Below are positions 27,229 to 36,713 of a DNA stretch of 64,000 nucleotides, piece after piece (the stretch's first letter is position 1; each line of letters begins with the position of its first letter). A program made the translations under genes and the position numbers. The DNA comes from Burkholderia sp. 4M9327F10 (lineage in GTDB: Bacteria; Pseudomonadota; Gammaproteobacteria; Burkholderiales; Burkholderiaceae): positions 62,001-126,000 of the forward strand of contig NZ_SCNV01000008.1 in assembly GCF_005503145.1 (NCBI RefSeq). Reading direction: 5' to 3'. Below the pieces are notes generated by a model that had not been told where the DNA came from, made no database searches, and worked only from the letters and a program-made list of their open reading frames with translations.

Positions 27229-28188
27229 ATGGCATTGCCCGCTGTCCTGCAGCACCTTGCGCTGCCCGTTGTTGCCTCACCGATGTTTATCGTCAGCTAC
27301 CCCGACCTGGTGCTGGCGCAGTGCAAGGCCGGCATTGTCGGCTCGTTCCCTGCGCTCAATGCACGGCCGGCGGAAATGCTCGACGAGTGGCTCACACAGA
27401 TCCAGGCGTCGCTCGCCGAGCACAAGGCAGCCCATCCGGATGCAGTGATCGGGCCGATTGCCGTCAACCAGATCGTTCATCAGTCGAATGCGCGGCTCGA
27501 ACATGACGTGCGCGTCTGCGTCGAACACAAGGTGCCGATTTTCATCACCAGCCTGCGCGCGCCGGCCAAGGAAATTGTCGACGCGGTGCATAGCTACGGC
27601 GGCATCGTGCTGCACGACGTGATCAATATCCGTCATGCGCAGAAGGCGCTGGAAGCGGGCGTCGACGGCCTGATCCTGGTGGCGGCCGGCGCCGGCGGCC
27701 ATGCGGGCACCACCTCGCCGTTCGCACTGGTCGGCGAAGTGCGGCGCATTTTCGACGGTCCGATCATCCTCTCCGGCGCGATCGCCAACGGCGGCTCGAT
27801 TCTCGCGGCACAGGCAATGGGCGCGGACCTCGCGTACATGGGCACGCGCTTTATCGCGACGAGAGAAGCGCATGCCGTGGAAAGCTACAAGCACGCCATC
27901 GTCAACTCGAGCGCGTCGGACATCATCTACACGAACCTCTTCACCGGCGTGCACGGCAACTACATCCGCGAGAGCATCGTCAACGCCGGACTCGATCCGG
28001 ACGCGCTGCCGGAATCGGACAAGAGCGCCATGAATTTCGGCAACGACAAGGCGAAGGCGTGGAAAGACATCTGGGGCGCAGGCCAGGGCGTGGGGTTGAT
28101 GGACGACGTGCCGAGCGTCGCCGAGCTGGTCGAGCGTCTGAAGAAGGAATATAACGACGCCCGGGCGCGGCTCGCGATTAGCCGTTGA
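27229..28188 (+). CDS. Nitronate monooxygenase (2-nitropropane dioxygenase family)
   Basis: A 319-residue FMN-dependent TIM-barrel enzyme. Motifs are PVVASPMFIVSYPDLV at the start, DGLILVAAGAGGHAG with the catalytic-type histidine, the phosphate-binding ILSGAIANGGSILAAQAMGADLAYMGTRF and IYTNLFTGVHGNY. Family members oxidise alkyl nitronates, and many are of unknown physiological role. ATG 27229 has AGGAGA 8 nt upstream. Transcription probably starts from the TATAAT in the palindrome near 27080. Confidence 0.9.
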   Translation: MALPAVLQHLALPVVASPMFIVSYPDLVLAQCKAGIVGSFPALNARPAEMLDEWLTQIQASLAEHKAAHPDAVIGPIAVNQIVHQSNARLEHDVRVCVEHKVPIFITSLRAPAKEIVDAVHSYGGIVLHDVINIRHAQKALEAGVDGLILVAAGAGGHAGTTSPFALVGEVRRIFDGPIILSGAIANGGSILAAQAMGADLAYMGTRFIATREAHAVESYKHAIVNSSASDIIYTNLFTGVHGNYIRESIVNAGLDPDALPESDKSAMNFGNDKAKAWKDIWGAGQGVGLMDDVPSVAELVERLKKEYNDARARLAISR

Positions 28189-28233
28189 ACACACTCTCGT
28201 CGCCGGTCACGGCACGCGGCAAACGCTGGCGCA

Positions 28234-29172
28234 TCAGCTAACGGCCAGTGCCTTGATCTGCTCGAGCGACGGCCACAGCGCCTCGTCAGCAAAGCGGGCC
28301 GCGAGGAAATCGACGAACGAGCGCACCTTCGCCGAGAGATGGCGGCGGCTCGCGTAGACGAGGTGGATCGGCAACTCGCGCGGCGGCGACTGCGTGACCA
28401 GCAGCGGCAGCAAGCGGCCGGTCGCGATGTCGTCGCCGATCACCTCTGTGCCGAGCAGCGCGACCCCGGCGCCTTGCAGCACGAGAACCCGTTGCGCTTC
28501 CAGGTGGTTGACGATCAGATTGCCGGAGAGGCGCACCCGCGCCCCGCCGTCACCCCCTGAGGAAGCGAATTCCGGCGCCGGCACGCCCGCGTACTGCAGA
28601 TAATTGTGGCGCGACAGATCGGCCATACGCCTGGGCGTGCCATGCCGGCGCAAATACTCCGGCGAAGCGCACAGCACGAGATGCGCGGTGGCAATCTGGC
28701 GCGCGATCAACGAGGATGACTTTAGCCCATGCGGCGAGGCGCGGATCGCTACGTCGTAACCCTCGTCGATCAGTTCGACGACGCGGTCAGACAGTGTCAT
28801 TTCCACCGTGACCTGCGGATACTGCGCGGCATAGTCGGCCACCGCGCTCATCACGTGACTCAGGCCGAACGCCGATAGCGACGAGACCCGCAGCCGCCCC
28901 TGCGGCACGACGCTCGCCGCACCCACCGCCTGTTCCGCCTCGTCGAGTTCGGTGAGCACCTGACTCAGGCGCTCGTAGTACTCGCGTCCGGCTTCGGTGG
29001 GCGCGACACGCCGCGTGGTCCGGTTCAGCAGACGCGCGCCGAGCTGCTGCTCCAGATGCATGACGTGCTTGCTGGCCATCGCCGCCGACATCTCCATGCG
29101 CTCGGCCGCGCCGACGAAGCTGCCCACTTCGACGACGTGGCGAAACACTTTCATGCTGACGAGGGTATCCAT
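28234..29172 (-). CDS. LysR family transcriptional regulator
   Basis: A 312-residue LysR-type regulator. The N-terminal winged helix (MDTLVSMKVFRHVVEVGSFVGAAERMEMSAAMASKHVMHLEQQLGARLLNRTTRR) is typical, as is the C-terminal periplasmic-binding-like effector domain. It resembles the large AaeR/CrgA-like subgroup of Burkholderia. It is convergent with the nitronate monooxygenase and precedes the porin terminator; its target is not evident from the layout. Confidence 0.92.
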   Translation of the reverse strand: MDTLVSMKVFRHVVEVGSFVGAAERMEMSAAMASKHVMHLEQQLGARLLNRTTRRVAPTEAGREYYERLSQVLTELDEAEQAVGAASVVPQGRLRVSSLSAFGLSHVMSAVADYAAQYPQVTVEMTLSDRVVELIDEGYDVAIRASPHGLKSSSLIARQIATAHLVLCASPEYLRRHGTPRRMADLSRHNYLQYAGVPAPEFASSGGDGGARVRLSGNLIVNHLEAQRVLVLQGAGVALLGTEVIGDDIATGRLLPLLVTQSPPRELPIHLVYASRRHLSAKVRSFVDFLAARFADEALWPSLEQIKALAVS

Positions 29173-29270
29173 GGCAATCGCTCGTAGGAGGAATCAATCG
29201 ATGCCATTTTGCCGTCTTTGTCAAAGGGGTGTTAGGAAAGAAGCGGTCGTAAGACCGATAAAAGCAGCCC

Positions 29271-29309
29271 AAAACAACAAAACCCCGCCCTCTTTCGAAG
29301 ACGGGGTTT
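29271..29309 (-). terminator. Terminator of the porin gene
   Basis: An 8-bp GC-rich stem (29280-29287 with 29302-29309) with a partly paired loop, followed on the minus strand by TTGTTGTTTT. It lies 52 nt after the porin stop codon. Confidence 0.8.
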
Positions 29310-29361
29310 GCATAACAGCGCCACGCCGGGCATGGCCCCGCGCGGCAGCCAGAACGGCTTG

Positions 29362-30453
29362 TCAGAACTTGGTCCGGATACCGACGCCGTAGGTATCACC
29401 CGAGGACTGGCTGGTGAAGTGGTCGTACATATAAGCCGCGTAGACATCGGTGCGCTTGGACAGCGGGTAGTCGTAGCCGACCGACGCGGTCTGGCGCGTC
29501 TGATCCAGACCGCTGCCGTCGCGCGAATAGGCAAACGACGCCATGATCGAGCCCGGGCCTGCCGGCACCGTCACGCCGCCCTGTGCGGTGTTCACATGCC
29601 AGCTGCCGATGTCCTGCGCGTTATACGTGTACATGTACTGGCCGAAGAACTTGACGAACTTCAGGTCGTAGGACACGCCCAGTTGCGCGACGCTCTGGCT
29701 CTTCATGTTCGCCAGTCCGACGCTCTGCGCGAGGCTCGTCAGGTCGCCTGGGTTGTTGTTGAAGTTGACGTACTGATACACGCCGGTTGCCGCGAACGGG
29801 CCGTGGAAGTACAGGAACTGCGCGCTCCACTTCTTCGCGCCGTTCTCACCCGCCGTATTGCCGAGGGCGTACATCACGTTGCCGCTCAAGCCATTGAAGT
29901 TCGGCGTCGAATACTGCACGGCGTTGTTCCAGCCCGAGTCGCCGGCCACGCCCTGATCGGTGTTGTAAGTCGGGAACGTGCCGAGGCCCAGGTACGTATG
30001 CCAGACCATCGGCGAGAACTGGTAAGAGTCGACGAACGGGTTGAACAGAATCGTCGACACGAACAGCGGCGTCGTCAGCCGGCCGGCCGTGACTGTGCCA
30101 TATGGCGATTCGATACCGACATAGGCGTTACGGGAGAACATCGTGTCGCCTGTGAAGCGGCCGTACTGGCCGTTCTGGGCGAGGAAGAAGCCTTCGATCG
30201 TGAAGATCGCCTTGTAGCCGCCACCCAGATCCTCCGCCCCCTTCATGCCCCAGTAGGACGTGGACATGCCGCCGCCCGACACTTCCGCTGCGCTCTTGCC
30301 GTCCGGAAATTTCTGCGCGCCGACCCATTCGTCGACCTGGCCATAGAGCTGCACGCTCGATTGCGCGAACGCCGACGATGCACCAGCCAGCAGGCCAGCG
30401 ACAACGCTGGCCTTGAGAGTCGTGCCGAGCGCACGGCGGAAGTTTGTATTCAT
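29362..30453 (-). CDS. Outer-membrane porin (Burkholderia OmpC-like)
   Basis: A 363-residue Gram_neg_porin family protein. A signal peptide of about 25 residues ends AFA/QSSVQLYGQVDEW. The remainder is a repeated beta-strand pattern with VTAGRLTTPLF in place of the usual GRQ motif, and the chain ends in the terminal phenylalanine motif GIRTKF needed for outer-membrane insertion. ATG 30453 has AGGAG 7 nt upstream. It would form a trimeric diffusion pore. It is unrelated in detail to the porin at 44540-45661. Confidence 0.92.
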   Translation of the reverse strand: MNTNFRRALGTTLKASVVAGLLAGASSAFAQSSVQLYGQVDEWVGAQKFPDGKSAAEVSGGGMSTSYWGMKGAEDLGGGYKAIFTIEGFFLAQNGQYGRFTGDTMFSRNAYVGIESPYGTVTAGRLTTPLFVSTILFNPFVDSYQFSPMVWHTYLGLGTFPTYNTDQGVAGDSGWNNAVQYSTPNFNGLSGNVMYALGNTAGENGAKKWSAQFLYFHGPFAATGVYQYVNFNNNPGDLTSLAQSVGLANMKSQSVAQLGVSYDLKFVKFFGQYMYTYNAQDIGSWHVNTAQGGVTVPAGPGSIMASFAYSRDGSGLDQTRQTASVGYDYPLSKRTDVYAAYMYDHFTSQSSGDTYGVGIRTKF

Positions 30454-31005
30454 GGGTTCTCCTGTCTTTGTCAAAAGGGGGTATGGCTGTGCGGCGGGGA
30501 GCCGGCGTCAACGGTTTCTTGATCGTCCGTTAGATCGCCGGGCTAATCTGGGCGGGATCATCTTTGCGGACCATTTTCATGGACAAAAATATGGGTTGTT
30601 ATTGCCGGTATATCGGTCTGATTAGTTTTGTCAGTTATCGGACTGATAACGCGCACTGAACCCTGACGCTCAGGGTCATGCGGCAACGGCGGCAATGGCC
30701 GAGAAGGCCCGCCAGGACTGCAACGCAAAGACGGATAACGGTTCAGGCACGCTACGGATGACGCGTGGGAGGGAAAATCAAACAATTTCACCGATCGAAG
30801 CCGGGACAAGCGTCGTGCTGTCACAAAAGTGTGGCGCGCATACGTCACTTATTGGCACAACGCGGCGGTGTCGTGTCGGGCCGGGCTCGACCACGAGGCT
30901 AAACGCGGTGGTGGATGTGGATCCGCGGGGAAGGAAGGGAAAGGCTTGAGAGGAGGAGAGGCTGGCGTTCGAGGGAGCGTCCCGCTGCCGCAAAGCCTCG
31001 CCCAG
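30454..31005. other. Regulatory interval upstream of the porin
   Basis: About 550 bases without a gene. The first 200 are AT-rich and hold the porin promoter region, with a perfect GTTATC-5 nt-GATAAC palindrome at 30634-30650 and a related TATCGGTCTGATTAG just before it. No reading frame on either strand looks coding. Confidence 0.5.
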
Positions 31006-31530
31006 TCAGTTGCGGTACGGCGAGGGTGTCGGCGGCCGGCCCATGTAGTCGGGCGGGCGCGGCGCTTGCCGCGGAGCGCCATGTTCCTCGTTGTAGCGGG
31101 CTACATCCGCGCGGATCGAACCCGCGCGGACCAGCGTTTCATCTTCCGGAGGACGTGGTACCGAATGCGTCTCGGCGCTGACGGGCGTGATCGCCCCAGC
31201 GTACTGGAAGCCGCTGCGCGGCGGTTCGCTCCGGTTATCCGGCCGGTAAGCGCCGGCGCCCCGCTGCGGGGCGTTGTAGCCGCCGCGTGGGTTGCCCATG
31301 TTGTTTGCCACGCGCATATTGCGCTGCGCAGGCGCAGCCCTTTCAGCACGCGCGTCGTAGCCACGCGCACTGTGCCCATCGTGCTGGAAACCGGAGGAGC
31401 GTGCGAAGCCGCCGCCGGAGCCGCCGCCATGCGGCATTTCCGGCGCCTTCGCACAGGCGAGCGAGCAGAGCGCCGCGAAGGCTGCGCCCATGACCCACTG
31501 CCTTGTTTTCGCCCACCCTGCGTCCACCAT
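31006..31530 (-). CDS. Secreted Gly/Pro/Arg-rich protein of unknown function
   Basis: A 174-residue protein. The N-terminal signal peptide (hydrophobic WVMGAAFAALCSLACA) is followed by a low-complexity mature region rich in Gly, Pro, Arg and Asn. The C-terminal half has a more ordered segment (ETLVRAGSIRADVARYNEEHG). The cysteine before the cleavage site is not in a canonical lipobox (Ser at -3). Start ATG 31530 has AGGTGAG upstream. I recognise no domain; similar short exported proteins are common in Burkholderia. Confidence 0.65.
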   Translation of the reverse strand: MVDAGWAKTRQWVMGAAFAALCSLACAKAPEMPHGGGSGGGFARSSGFQHDGHSARGYDARAERAAPAQRNMRVANNMGNPRGGYNAPQRGAGAYRPDNRSEPPRSGFQYAGAITPVSAETHSVPRPPEDETLVRAGSIRADVARYNEEHGAPRQAPRPPDYMGRPPTPSPYRN

Positions 31531-32149
31531 GACTCACCTGCCCGAAGACCCGCCTGAAGCCCGCCGTTCGAGCTGCGGCGAGGCTTGTTTCAGGATTCGC
31601 TCTACCGTTGCGGACGATCCGCGACGGGCGTATCCCATTGGCCTTTGAGACGTAATTTATGGGGCGCTCCAAGGGGTGTCGAGGCAAAAAGTGTTAGGCC
31701 CGGCACTGCGTTGTAACACCATGTTACTGCGACGTTTTTTCGCGACAGACGCCTTGCGCAGAGGCGCAGTTAGGGCTTCTTAATTAGCGCTTTGTGGGCG
31801 TGCGGAACCCCGCCGAAAGCCTATTCCGCCGGATTATTTTCAGGATGCGGAAGCGGCCCAAAAGAAGGGTTCCTTCGACCTGAAAAAGGCATCTTCAGGC
31901 GAGCCAACAAAGATGGACCCGCGAACGCCGCTCGACAATACTGCGATCTATGCCGAATGGTTTATCGCGGTCTCGCCGCAAAAGCTCCAGCCGGACTTGA
32001 ATGCGCAAGACTCATCAATCAATTCCGCAAATGAATTTGATTTTTCAATCGTTTTCCTTTACTAATGGACCCTTCCCCTACAGCAAACGCTCCGTGCCAG
32101 TGCGCACGCGTCTCTGTATTTCCGCCTTGCCCGTATTGAGACTTCCGAA
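31531..32149. other. Interval before the SBF transporter, with a possible gene remnant
   Basis: About 620 bases. A perfect GTAACA-CCA-TGTTAC palindrome is at 31713-31727. From about 31783 to TAA 32063-32065 one plus-strand frame stays open and looks coding (PIPPDYFQDAEAAQKKGS..., later AIYAEWFIAVSP). It has no ATG/GTG/TTG until ATG 31913, which lacks a ribosome site. It may be the 3' end of a decayed gene. Confidence 0.35.
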
Positions 32150-33175
32150 ATGGCTCGCCCGAAACTGCTTCCCGATAACTTCACGTTGTGCCTCGTCGGC
32201 ACGGTGATCCTCGCCAGCCTGCTGCCCGTGCATGGGCAGGCCGCTGTTGGCTTCAACTGGCTGACGAACTTCGCGGTAGGCCTGCTGTTCTTCCTGCACG
32301 GCGCCAAACTGTCACGCGAAGCGATCGTGGCGGGCGCGACGCACTGGCGCCTGCATGCGGTCGTCCTGCTGAGCACGTTTGCGCTGTTTCCGCTGCTCGG
32401 GCTCGCGCTCAAACCGCTGCTTTCGCCCCTTGTCACGCCTGCGCTCTATGCCGGCATCCTCTTCCTCTGTACGCTGCCATCGACGGTCCAGTCGTCCATC
32501 GCGTTCACTTCGATTGCCAAAGGCAATGTGCCTGCCGCGGTGTGCAGTGCGTCGGCTTCGAGCCTGCTCGGCATTTTCATTACGCCAGCGCTGGTCAGCC
32601 TGGTGGTCACCAATCAGGCGGCCGGCGGCTCCTCCGCCTGGCACACGGTGTGGAACATCGTGCTGCAACTGCTGGTGCCGTTCGTGGCCGGGCAACTGTT
32701 GCGGCCGGTGATCGGCAAATGGCTCGAGCGCAATCGCGGTGTGCTGAAATTCGTCGACCAGGGCTCGATCCTGCTGGTGGTGTACGGCGCCTTCAGCGAG
32801 GCGGTCAACGAAGGCCTGTGGCGCCATACTTCGCTTGGCGCCCTGGGCGGCCTGGTGCTCATCAATATCGTGTTGCTGGCGCTCGCTCTGGCCGTGACGA
32901 TGTTCGCGAGCAAGCGGCTCGGCTTTAACCGCGCGGACCAGATCACCATCATCTTCTGCGGCTCGAAGAAAAGTCTCGCCGCCGGTGTGCCGATGGCGAA
33001 GGTCATCTTCGCCTCCCATGCGGTGGGCGCGGTGGTGTTGCCGCTGATGCTGTTTCACCAGGTCCAGTTGATGGTGTGCGCGGCGCTGGCGCAGCGCTGG
33101 GGAGCGCGCGACACCAGTGGCGAAAGCCACGCAGCAGCAGCCGATAACACCGCCGCTGCGGTGGCGCGCCGTTAA
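32150..33175 (+). CDS. SBF-like transporter (bile acid:Na+ symporter family, YfeH-type)
   Basis: A 341-residue integral membrane protein with about ten hydrophobic segments. It fits the SBF_like (YfeH/Rch1) group: the start has FNWLTNFAVGLLFFLHGAKLS, then FLCTLPSTVQSSIAFTSIAKGNVPAAVCSASASSLLGIFITP and the second repeat FCGSKKSLAAGVPMA. Substrates of the bacterial YfeH branch are unknown. The ribosome site is weak. An intrinsic terminator follows. Confidence 0.88.
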   Translation: MARPKLLPDNFTLCLVGTVILASLLPVHGQAAVGFNWLTNFAVGLLFFLHGAKLSREAIVAGATHWRLHAVVLLSTFALFPLLGLALKPLLSPLVTPALYAGILFLCTLPSTVQSSIAFTSIAKGNVPAAVCSASASSLLGIFITPALVSLVVTNQAAGGSSAWHTVWNIVLQLLVPFVAGQLLRPVIGKWLERNRGVLKFVDQGSILLVVYGAFSEAVNEGLWRHTSLGALGGLVLINIVLLALALAVTMFASKRLGFNRADQITIIFCGSKKSLAAGVPMAKVIFASHAVGAVVLPLMLFHQVQLMVCAALAQRWGARDTSGESHAAAADNTAAAVARR

Positions 33176-33233
33176 GGCGCCGTGCGAGTCGAACAAGAGA
33201 TTCATAAAGCGCCCTCCCTGAGCCTGTCTGAGC

Positions 33234-33257
33234 AAAGCCGCCCTCGCGCGGCTTTTT
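33234..33257 (+). terminator. Intrinsic terminator after the SBF-like transporter
   Basis: A perfect 8-bp stem AAAGCCGC/GCGGCTTT with a 6-nt loop and a run of five T residues, 59 nt after the stop. Confidence 0.85.
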
Positions 33258-33492
33258 CGTTATTTCACGCCGAAACGCGCGCGCCGTCGCCCTGTCCGGA
33301 TGGCATAGGCCAAATACCCGCCCGCCGGATGACGGCTGCATGGCGGCTGCAACCCCGCCCCAACGAAGACAACGGCGTGACGCAAACGCAGGTCTTTACG
33401 CACCACGCCGGTGCAATCTGTCACCAAAACTTCACTTAATTTGTCCGCCGCCTTGCCGATAAACCTTCGGTCCACCGATTTGGCCCATTGCC

Positions 33493-35340
33493 ATGCCACT
33501 CCTCTCGCCCCCTCGATCTGGCGCATCCAGCATCGAGGCTCTGATCGCCCGGCGTGATTTGTCCGCTGTGTTCCAGCCCATCGTGGAGTTCGACGACGGT
33601 GCGATTCTTGGCTACGAGGGGCTGATCCGCGGGCCGGCCGGCTCGTCGCTCGAAAGCCCGTTCGCGCTGTTTGCGCAGGCGAGCGCCGAGGGCTGCGTGC
33701 TCGAACTGGAGCGCGCCGCGGCGATCACGTGCATTGAAGCGTTCGCGCGGCTCGCCTGCGAGGGCAAGCTGTTCCTCAACTTCAGCGCGGGCGCGCTGCG
33801 CCAGCTCGCCGAGGCCCGCGACGACACGCTCGCGCTGCTGCGCCAGGCCGGTGTCGACCCCGAGCGCATCGTCATCGAGCTGACCGAGCAGAACGCGATT
33901 CCCGACATCGGCAACTTCCTGCCGGCGCTTGCGACCTTGCGTACCGCCGGCGCGCAATTCGCGCTCGACGACTACGGCACCGCGAATGCCAGCATGAATC
34001 TCTGGGTGCGCCTGCAGCCGGACGTGGTGAAGATCGACCGCTTCTTCATTCACGACATCGCAAGCGATCCGCTCAAGTTCGAAGCCGTGCGCGCAATGCA
34101 GCATTTCGCCAATGCGAGCGGCGCCAGGCTGGTGGCGGAAGGCATCGAGAACGAAGCGGACCTGATCGTGGTGCGCGACATGGGCATCGGCTGCGGGCAA
34201 GGCTATTTTTTCGGCCGGCCCAATGCAAAACCCGCTCGCGCGGTGACGGACGACGCCCGCCAGGCGATCCGCGCGGGCCACATCGCCGTGTTTCCGGAGG
34301 CGACCCGCTCGGTCAGTGCCTCGCCCTCGGGCGGCATGGCCTCGGCCAAGATGATGGTGCGTGCGCCGGCCCTGCAGCGCCATGCCACCAATAACGACGT
34401 GCTCGAACTGTTCAACCGCCTGCCCGATCTGCACGCGGTTGCCGTGGTCGAAAACGACGAACCGGTGGCGCTGATCAACCGGCGCGCCTTCATGGACCGT
34501 TACGCCTTGCCTTATCACCGCGAACTGTTCGGCAAGCGGCCTTGCCTGCTGTTTGCGAACGCCTCGCCTGTCATCATCGAAAAATCGATGACGGTCGAGC
34601 AGATGGCCAAGCTGCTCGCGAGCGACGACCAGCGCTACCTCGCCGACGGCTTCGTGATCACCGACAGCGGCAAATACACGGGTCTCGGCACGGGCGAGAA
34701 CCTTGTGCGTGCAGTCACCGAGGTGCGCATCGAAGCGGCGCGCTACGCGAACCCGCTGACCTTCCTGCCCGGCAACATCCCGATCAGCTCGCACATCGCG
34801 CGGCTGCTCGGCAACGACGCCGCGTTTTACGCCTGCTACGTCGACCTGAACCATTTCAAGCCCTTCAACGACCAGTACGGCTACTGGCAAGGCGACGAAG
34901 TGCTCAAGTTCGCGGCGGCCGTGCTGGCCGACGCGTGCGACCCGACCCGCGACTTCCTTGGCCACGTGGGCGGCGACGACTTCCTGATCCTGTTCCAGAG
35001 CGACGACTGGCGCGAGCGCGTGATGCGCGCGATCCAGTTGTTCAACGAAGGGGCGCAACGCTTCTACGCACCGGAAGACCGGCTCGCCGGCGGCATCCAC
35101 GGTGAGGACCGGCGCGGCAATCCGACCTTCTTCGGCTTCGTGACAATGGCGATCGGCTGCGTGCACGTCGAATCCCATGGCGGCCCGACGCTCTATAGCA
35201 GCGAGGAGATTGCCTCGGTGGCGGCCGTCGCGAAACGGCGCGCCAAGCATGAGGCAAGCGGCTTCGTGCTGATCGAAGCGGACGAGAGTACCGCGCTGCT
35301 GCGCGGGCAGATCGAAGCGCACCACGGCACGCTCGACTGA
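33493..35340 (+). CDS. EAL-CBS-GGDEF c-di-GMP signalling protein
   Basis: A 615-residue cytoplasmic protein. The N-terminal EAL domain (about 15-250) has EGLIR at 42-46, NFSAG, IELTEQ, DDYGTANAS, VKIDR and AEGIE, so the metal and catalytic residues of an active phosphodiesterase appear present. A middle CBS-pair-like region (about 295-425) is followed by a GGDEF domain whose motif is GGDDF (493-497). No RxxD inhibition site is found at the usual place before it. The likely net activity is c-di-GMP hydrolysis with a regulatory or weak cyclase half. No membrane segment was seen. Confidence 0.88.
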   Translation: MPLLSPPRSGASSIEALIARRDLSAVFQPIVEFDDGAILGYEGLIRGPAGSSLESPFALFAQASAEGCVLELERAAAITCIEAFARLACEGKLFLNFSAGALRQLAEARDDTLALLRQAGVDPERIVIELTEQNAIPDIGNFLPALATLRTAGAQFALDDYGTANASMNLWVRLQPDVVKIDRFFIHDIASDPLKFEAVRAMQHFANASGARLVAEGIENEADLIVVRDMGIGCGQGYFFGRPNAKPARAVTDDARQAIRAGHIAVFPEATRSVSASPSGGMASAKMMVRAPALQRHATNNDVLELFNRLPDLHAVAVVENDEPVALINRRAFMDRYALPYHRELFGKRPCLLFANASPVIIEKSMTVEQMAKLLASDDQRYLADGFVITDSGKYTGLGTGENLVRAVTEVRIEAARYANPLTFLPGNIPISSHIARLLGNDAAFYACYVDLNHFKPFNDQYGYWQGDEVLKFAAAVLADACDPTRDFLGHVGGDDFLILFQSDDWRERVMRAIQLFNEGAQRFYAPEDRLAGGIHGEDRRGNPTFFGFVTMAIGCVHVESHGGPTLYSSEEIASVAAVAKRRAKHEASGFVLIEADESTALLRGQIEAHHGTLD

Positions 35341-35726
35341 ACCGGCAACCAAGGGTGGCCCGGTGAAGCGGACCAGCGGACCGGTGAAGCGCGTAGGCGA
35401 TTAAGCGCCGAGGCGGTGAAGCGGCGCTTGCAAGCGCGTGGCTTGCGTCACGCGGCCGCCTGTTTCTCCGCTGACCAGCGGCTCAAGCTCTCCAGATAAT
35501 ATTTCGGAATCCTACCCATCACCCCTAAAAACTCACCTTCCCGAGCGTGTCGAGGAGCGTGTTTAGTTGTTTTTACTAAACACCGTAAAACTGTATTTTT
35601 CCCATATATCCGGGTATTTACGCATATTGATTTGCGCTAAACGGGGCATCTTTCCGACAGTTTTACTATACAATCCGGCAAAATCAACTTGCCCAGCGGC
35701 GCGTTAAACGACTGCCGCCCACTCCG
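35341..35726. promoter_or_regulatory. Upstream region of the LacI operon with repeated operator half-sites
   Basis: The first 110 bases hold degenerate GGTGAAGCG repeats following the EAL/GGDEF stop. The rest is AT-rich. TTTTAC (35571-35576) and GTAAAA (35585-35590) form an inverted repeat, and the 10-mer GTAAAACTGT (35585-35594) recurs as its exact complement at 35657-35666. These are candidate LacI-type operators close to the start of the regulator gene. Confidence 0.55.
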
Positions 35727-36713
35727 ATGGCCACAACCATCCGTGATGTCGCTCGCGCCGCCAGCGTCTCGATCGGCACCGTCTCCCGCGCGCTGAAGAA
35801 TCAGCCAGGCCTGTCCGACGCCACCCGCCTGCGGGTCGTCGAGGCCGCGCGCCAGCTCGGCTACGACCCCGCGCAGTTGCGCCCGCGCATCCGCCGGCTT
35901 ACCTTCCTGCTACATCGCCAGCACAACAATTTCGCCGCGAGCCCGTTCTTCTCGCACGTGCTGCACGGCGTCGAAGACGCCTGCCGCGAGCGCGGCATCG
36001 TGCCGTCGGTGCTGACCGCCGGGCCCACCGAGGACGTGATCCAGCAGATGCGCCTGCACGCCCCAGACGCGGTCGCGGTGGCCGGCTTCGTCGAGCCTGA
36101 AACGCTGACCACGCTGGTCGCCATGCAGCGCCCGCTGGTGCTGATCGACCTGTGGGCGCCGGGCCTGCGCTCCGTCAACCTCGACAACGCCGCTGGCGCG
36201 GCGCTGGCGATGCAGCATCTGTTCCAGCGCGGCTATAAGCGCATTGCCTTCATCGGCGGTTCGCTCGCGCATTTCAGCATCGCCCAGCGCGCGCTCGGCT
36301 ACCGGCGCGCGTTCTTCGAAGCCGGCCTGCTGTTCGATCCCTCGCTTGAAGTCACCATCGACGCCGGGCTCGATCCCGACACCGGCGCCGCGCTTGCCAT
36401 GCAACGCGTGCTCGATGCGCCCGGCCCGCACCCCGACGCCGTCTTTGCTTACAACGACGCCGCCGCGCTTGCCGCGCTGCGCGTCTGCCTCGCGCGCGGC
36501 TTGCGCGTTCCGCAGGACATCGCGGTGATCGGTTTCGACGATATCCCCGCCGCCGCTCACGCCACGCCGCCGCTTTCGACGATCGTCGTCGACAAGGAGG
36601 CGCTCGGCCGGCGCGGCGTCGAACTGCTGCTTGAAGAGTCGCCTGCCGAACTCGAAGTCCATTTGCCCGTTCATCTCATTGCTCGTGCCAGTACCTCGGT
36701 GAAAACGCCATGA
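35727..36713 (+). CDS. LacI family transcriptional regulator
   Basis: A 328-residue LacI/GalR regulator. The N-terminal helix-turn-helix and hinge (TIRDVARAASVSIGTVSRALKNQPGLSDATRLRVVEAARQLGY) is followed by a periplasmic-binding-like effector domain with VIGFDDIPAAAHATPPLSTI. It opens a three-gene operon with overlapping genes (next ATG at 36710). It probably represses its own operon in response to a sugar handled by the isomerase and kinase encoded downstream. Confidence 0.93.
   Translation: MATTIRDVARAASVSIGTVSRALKNQPGLSDATRLRVVEAARQLGYDPAQLRPRIRRLTFLLHRQHNNFAASPFFSHVLHGVEDACRERGIVPSVLTAGPTEDVIQQMRLHAPDAVAVAGFVEPETLTTLVAMQRPLVLIDLWAPGLRSVNLDNAAGAALAMQHLFQRGYKRIAFIGGSLAHFSIAQRALGYRRAFFEAGLLFDPSLEVTIDAGLDPDTGAALAMQRVLDAPGPHPDAVFAYNDAAALAALRVCLARGLRVPQDIAVIGFDDIPAAAHATPPLSTIVVDKEALGRRGVELLLEESPAELEVHLPVHLIARASTSVKTP

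Noticed and set aside
33436..35352. 638-codon antisense frame over the EAL/GGDEF gene
   Set aside because: Composition and lack of motifs mark it as a shadow of the plus-strand gene.
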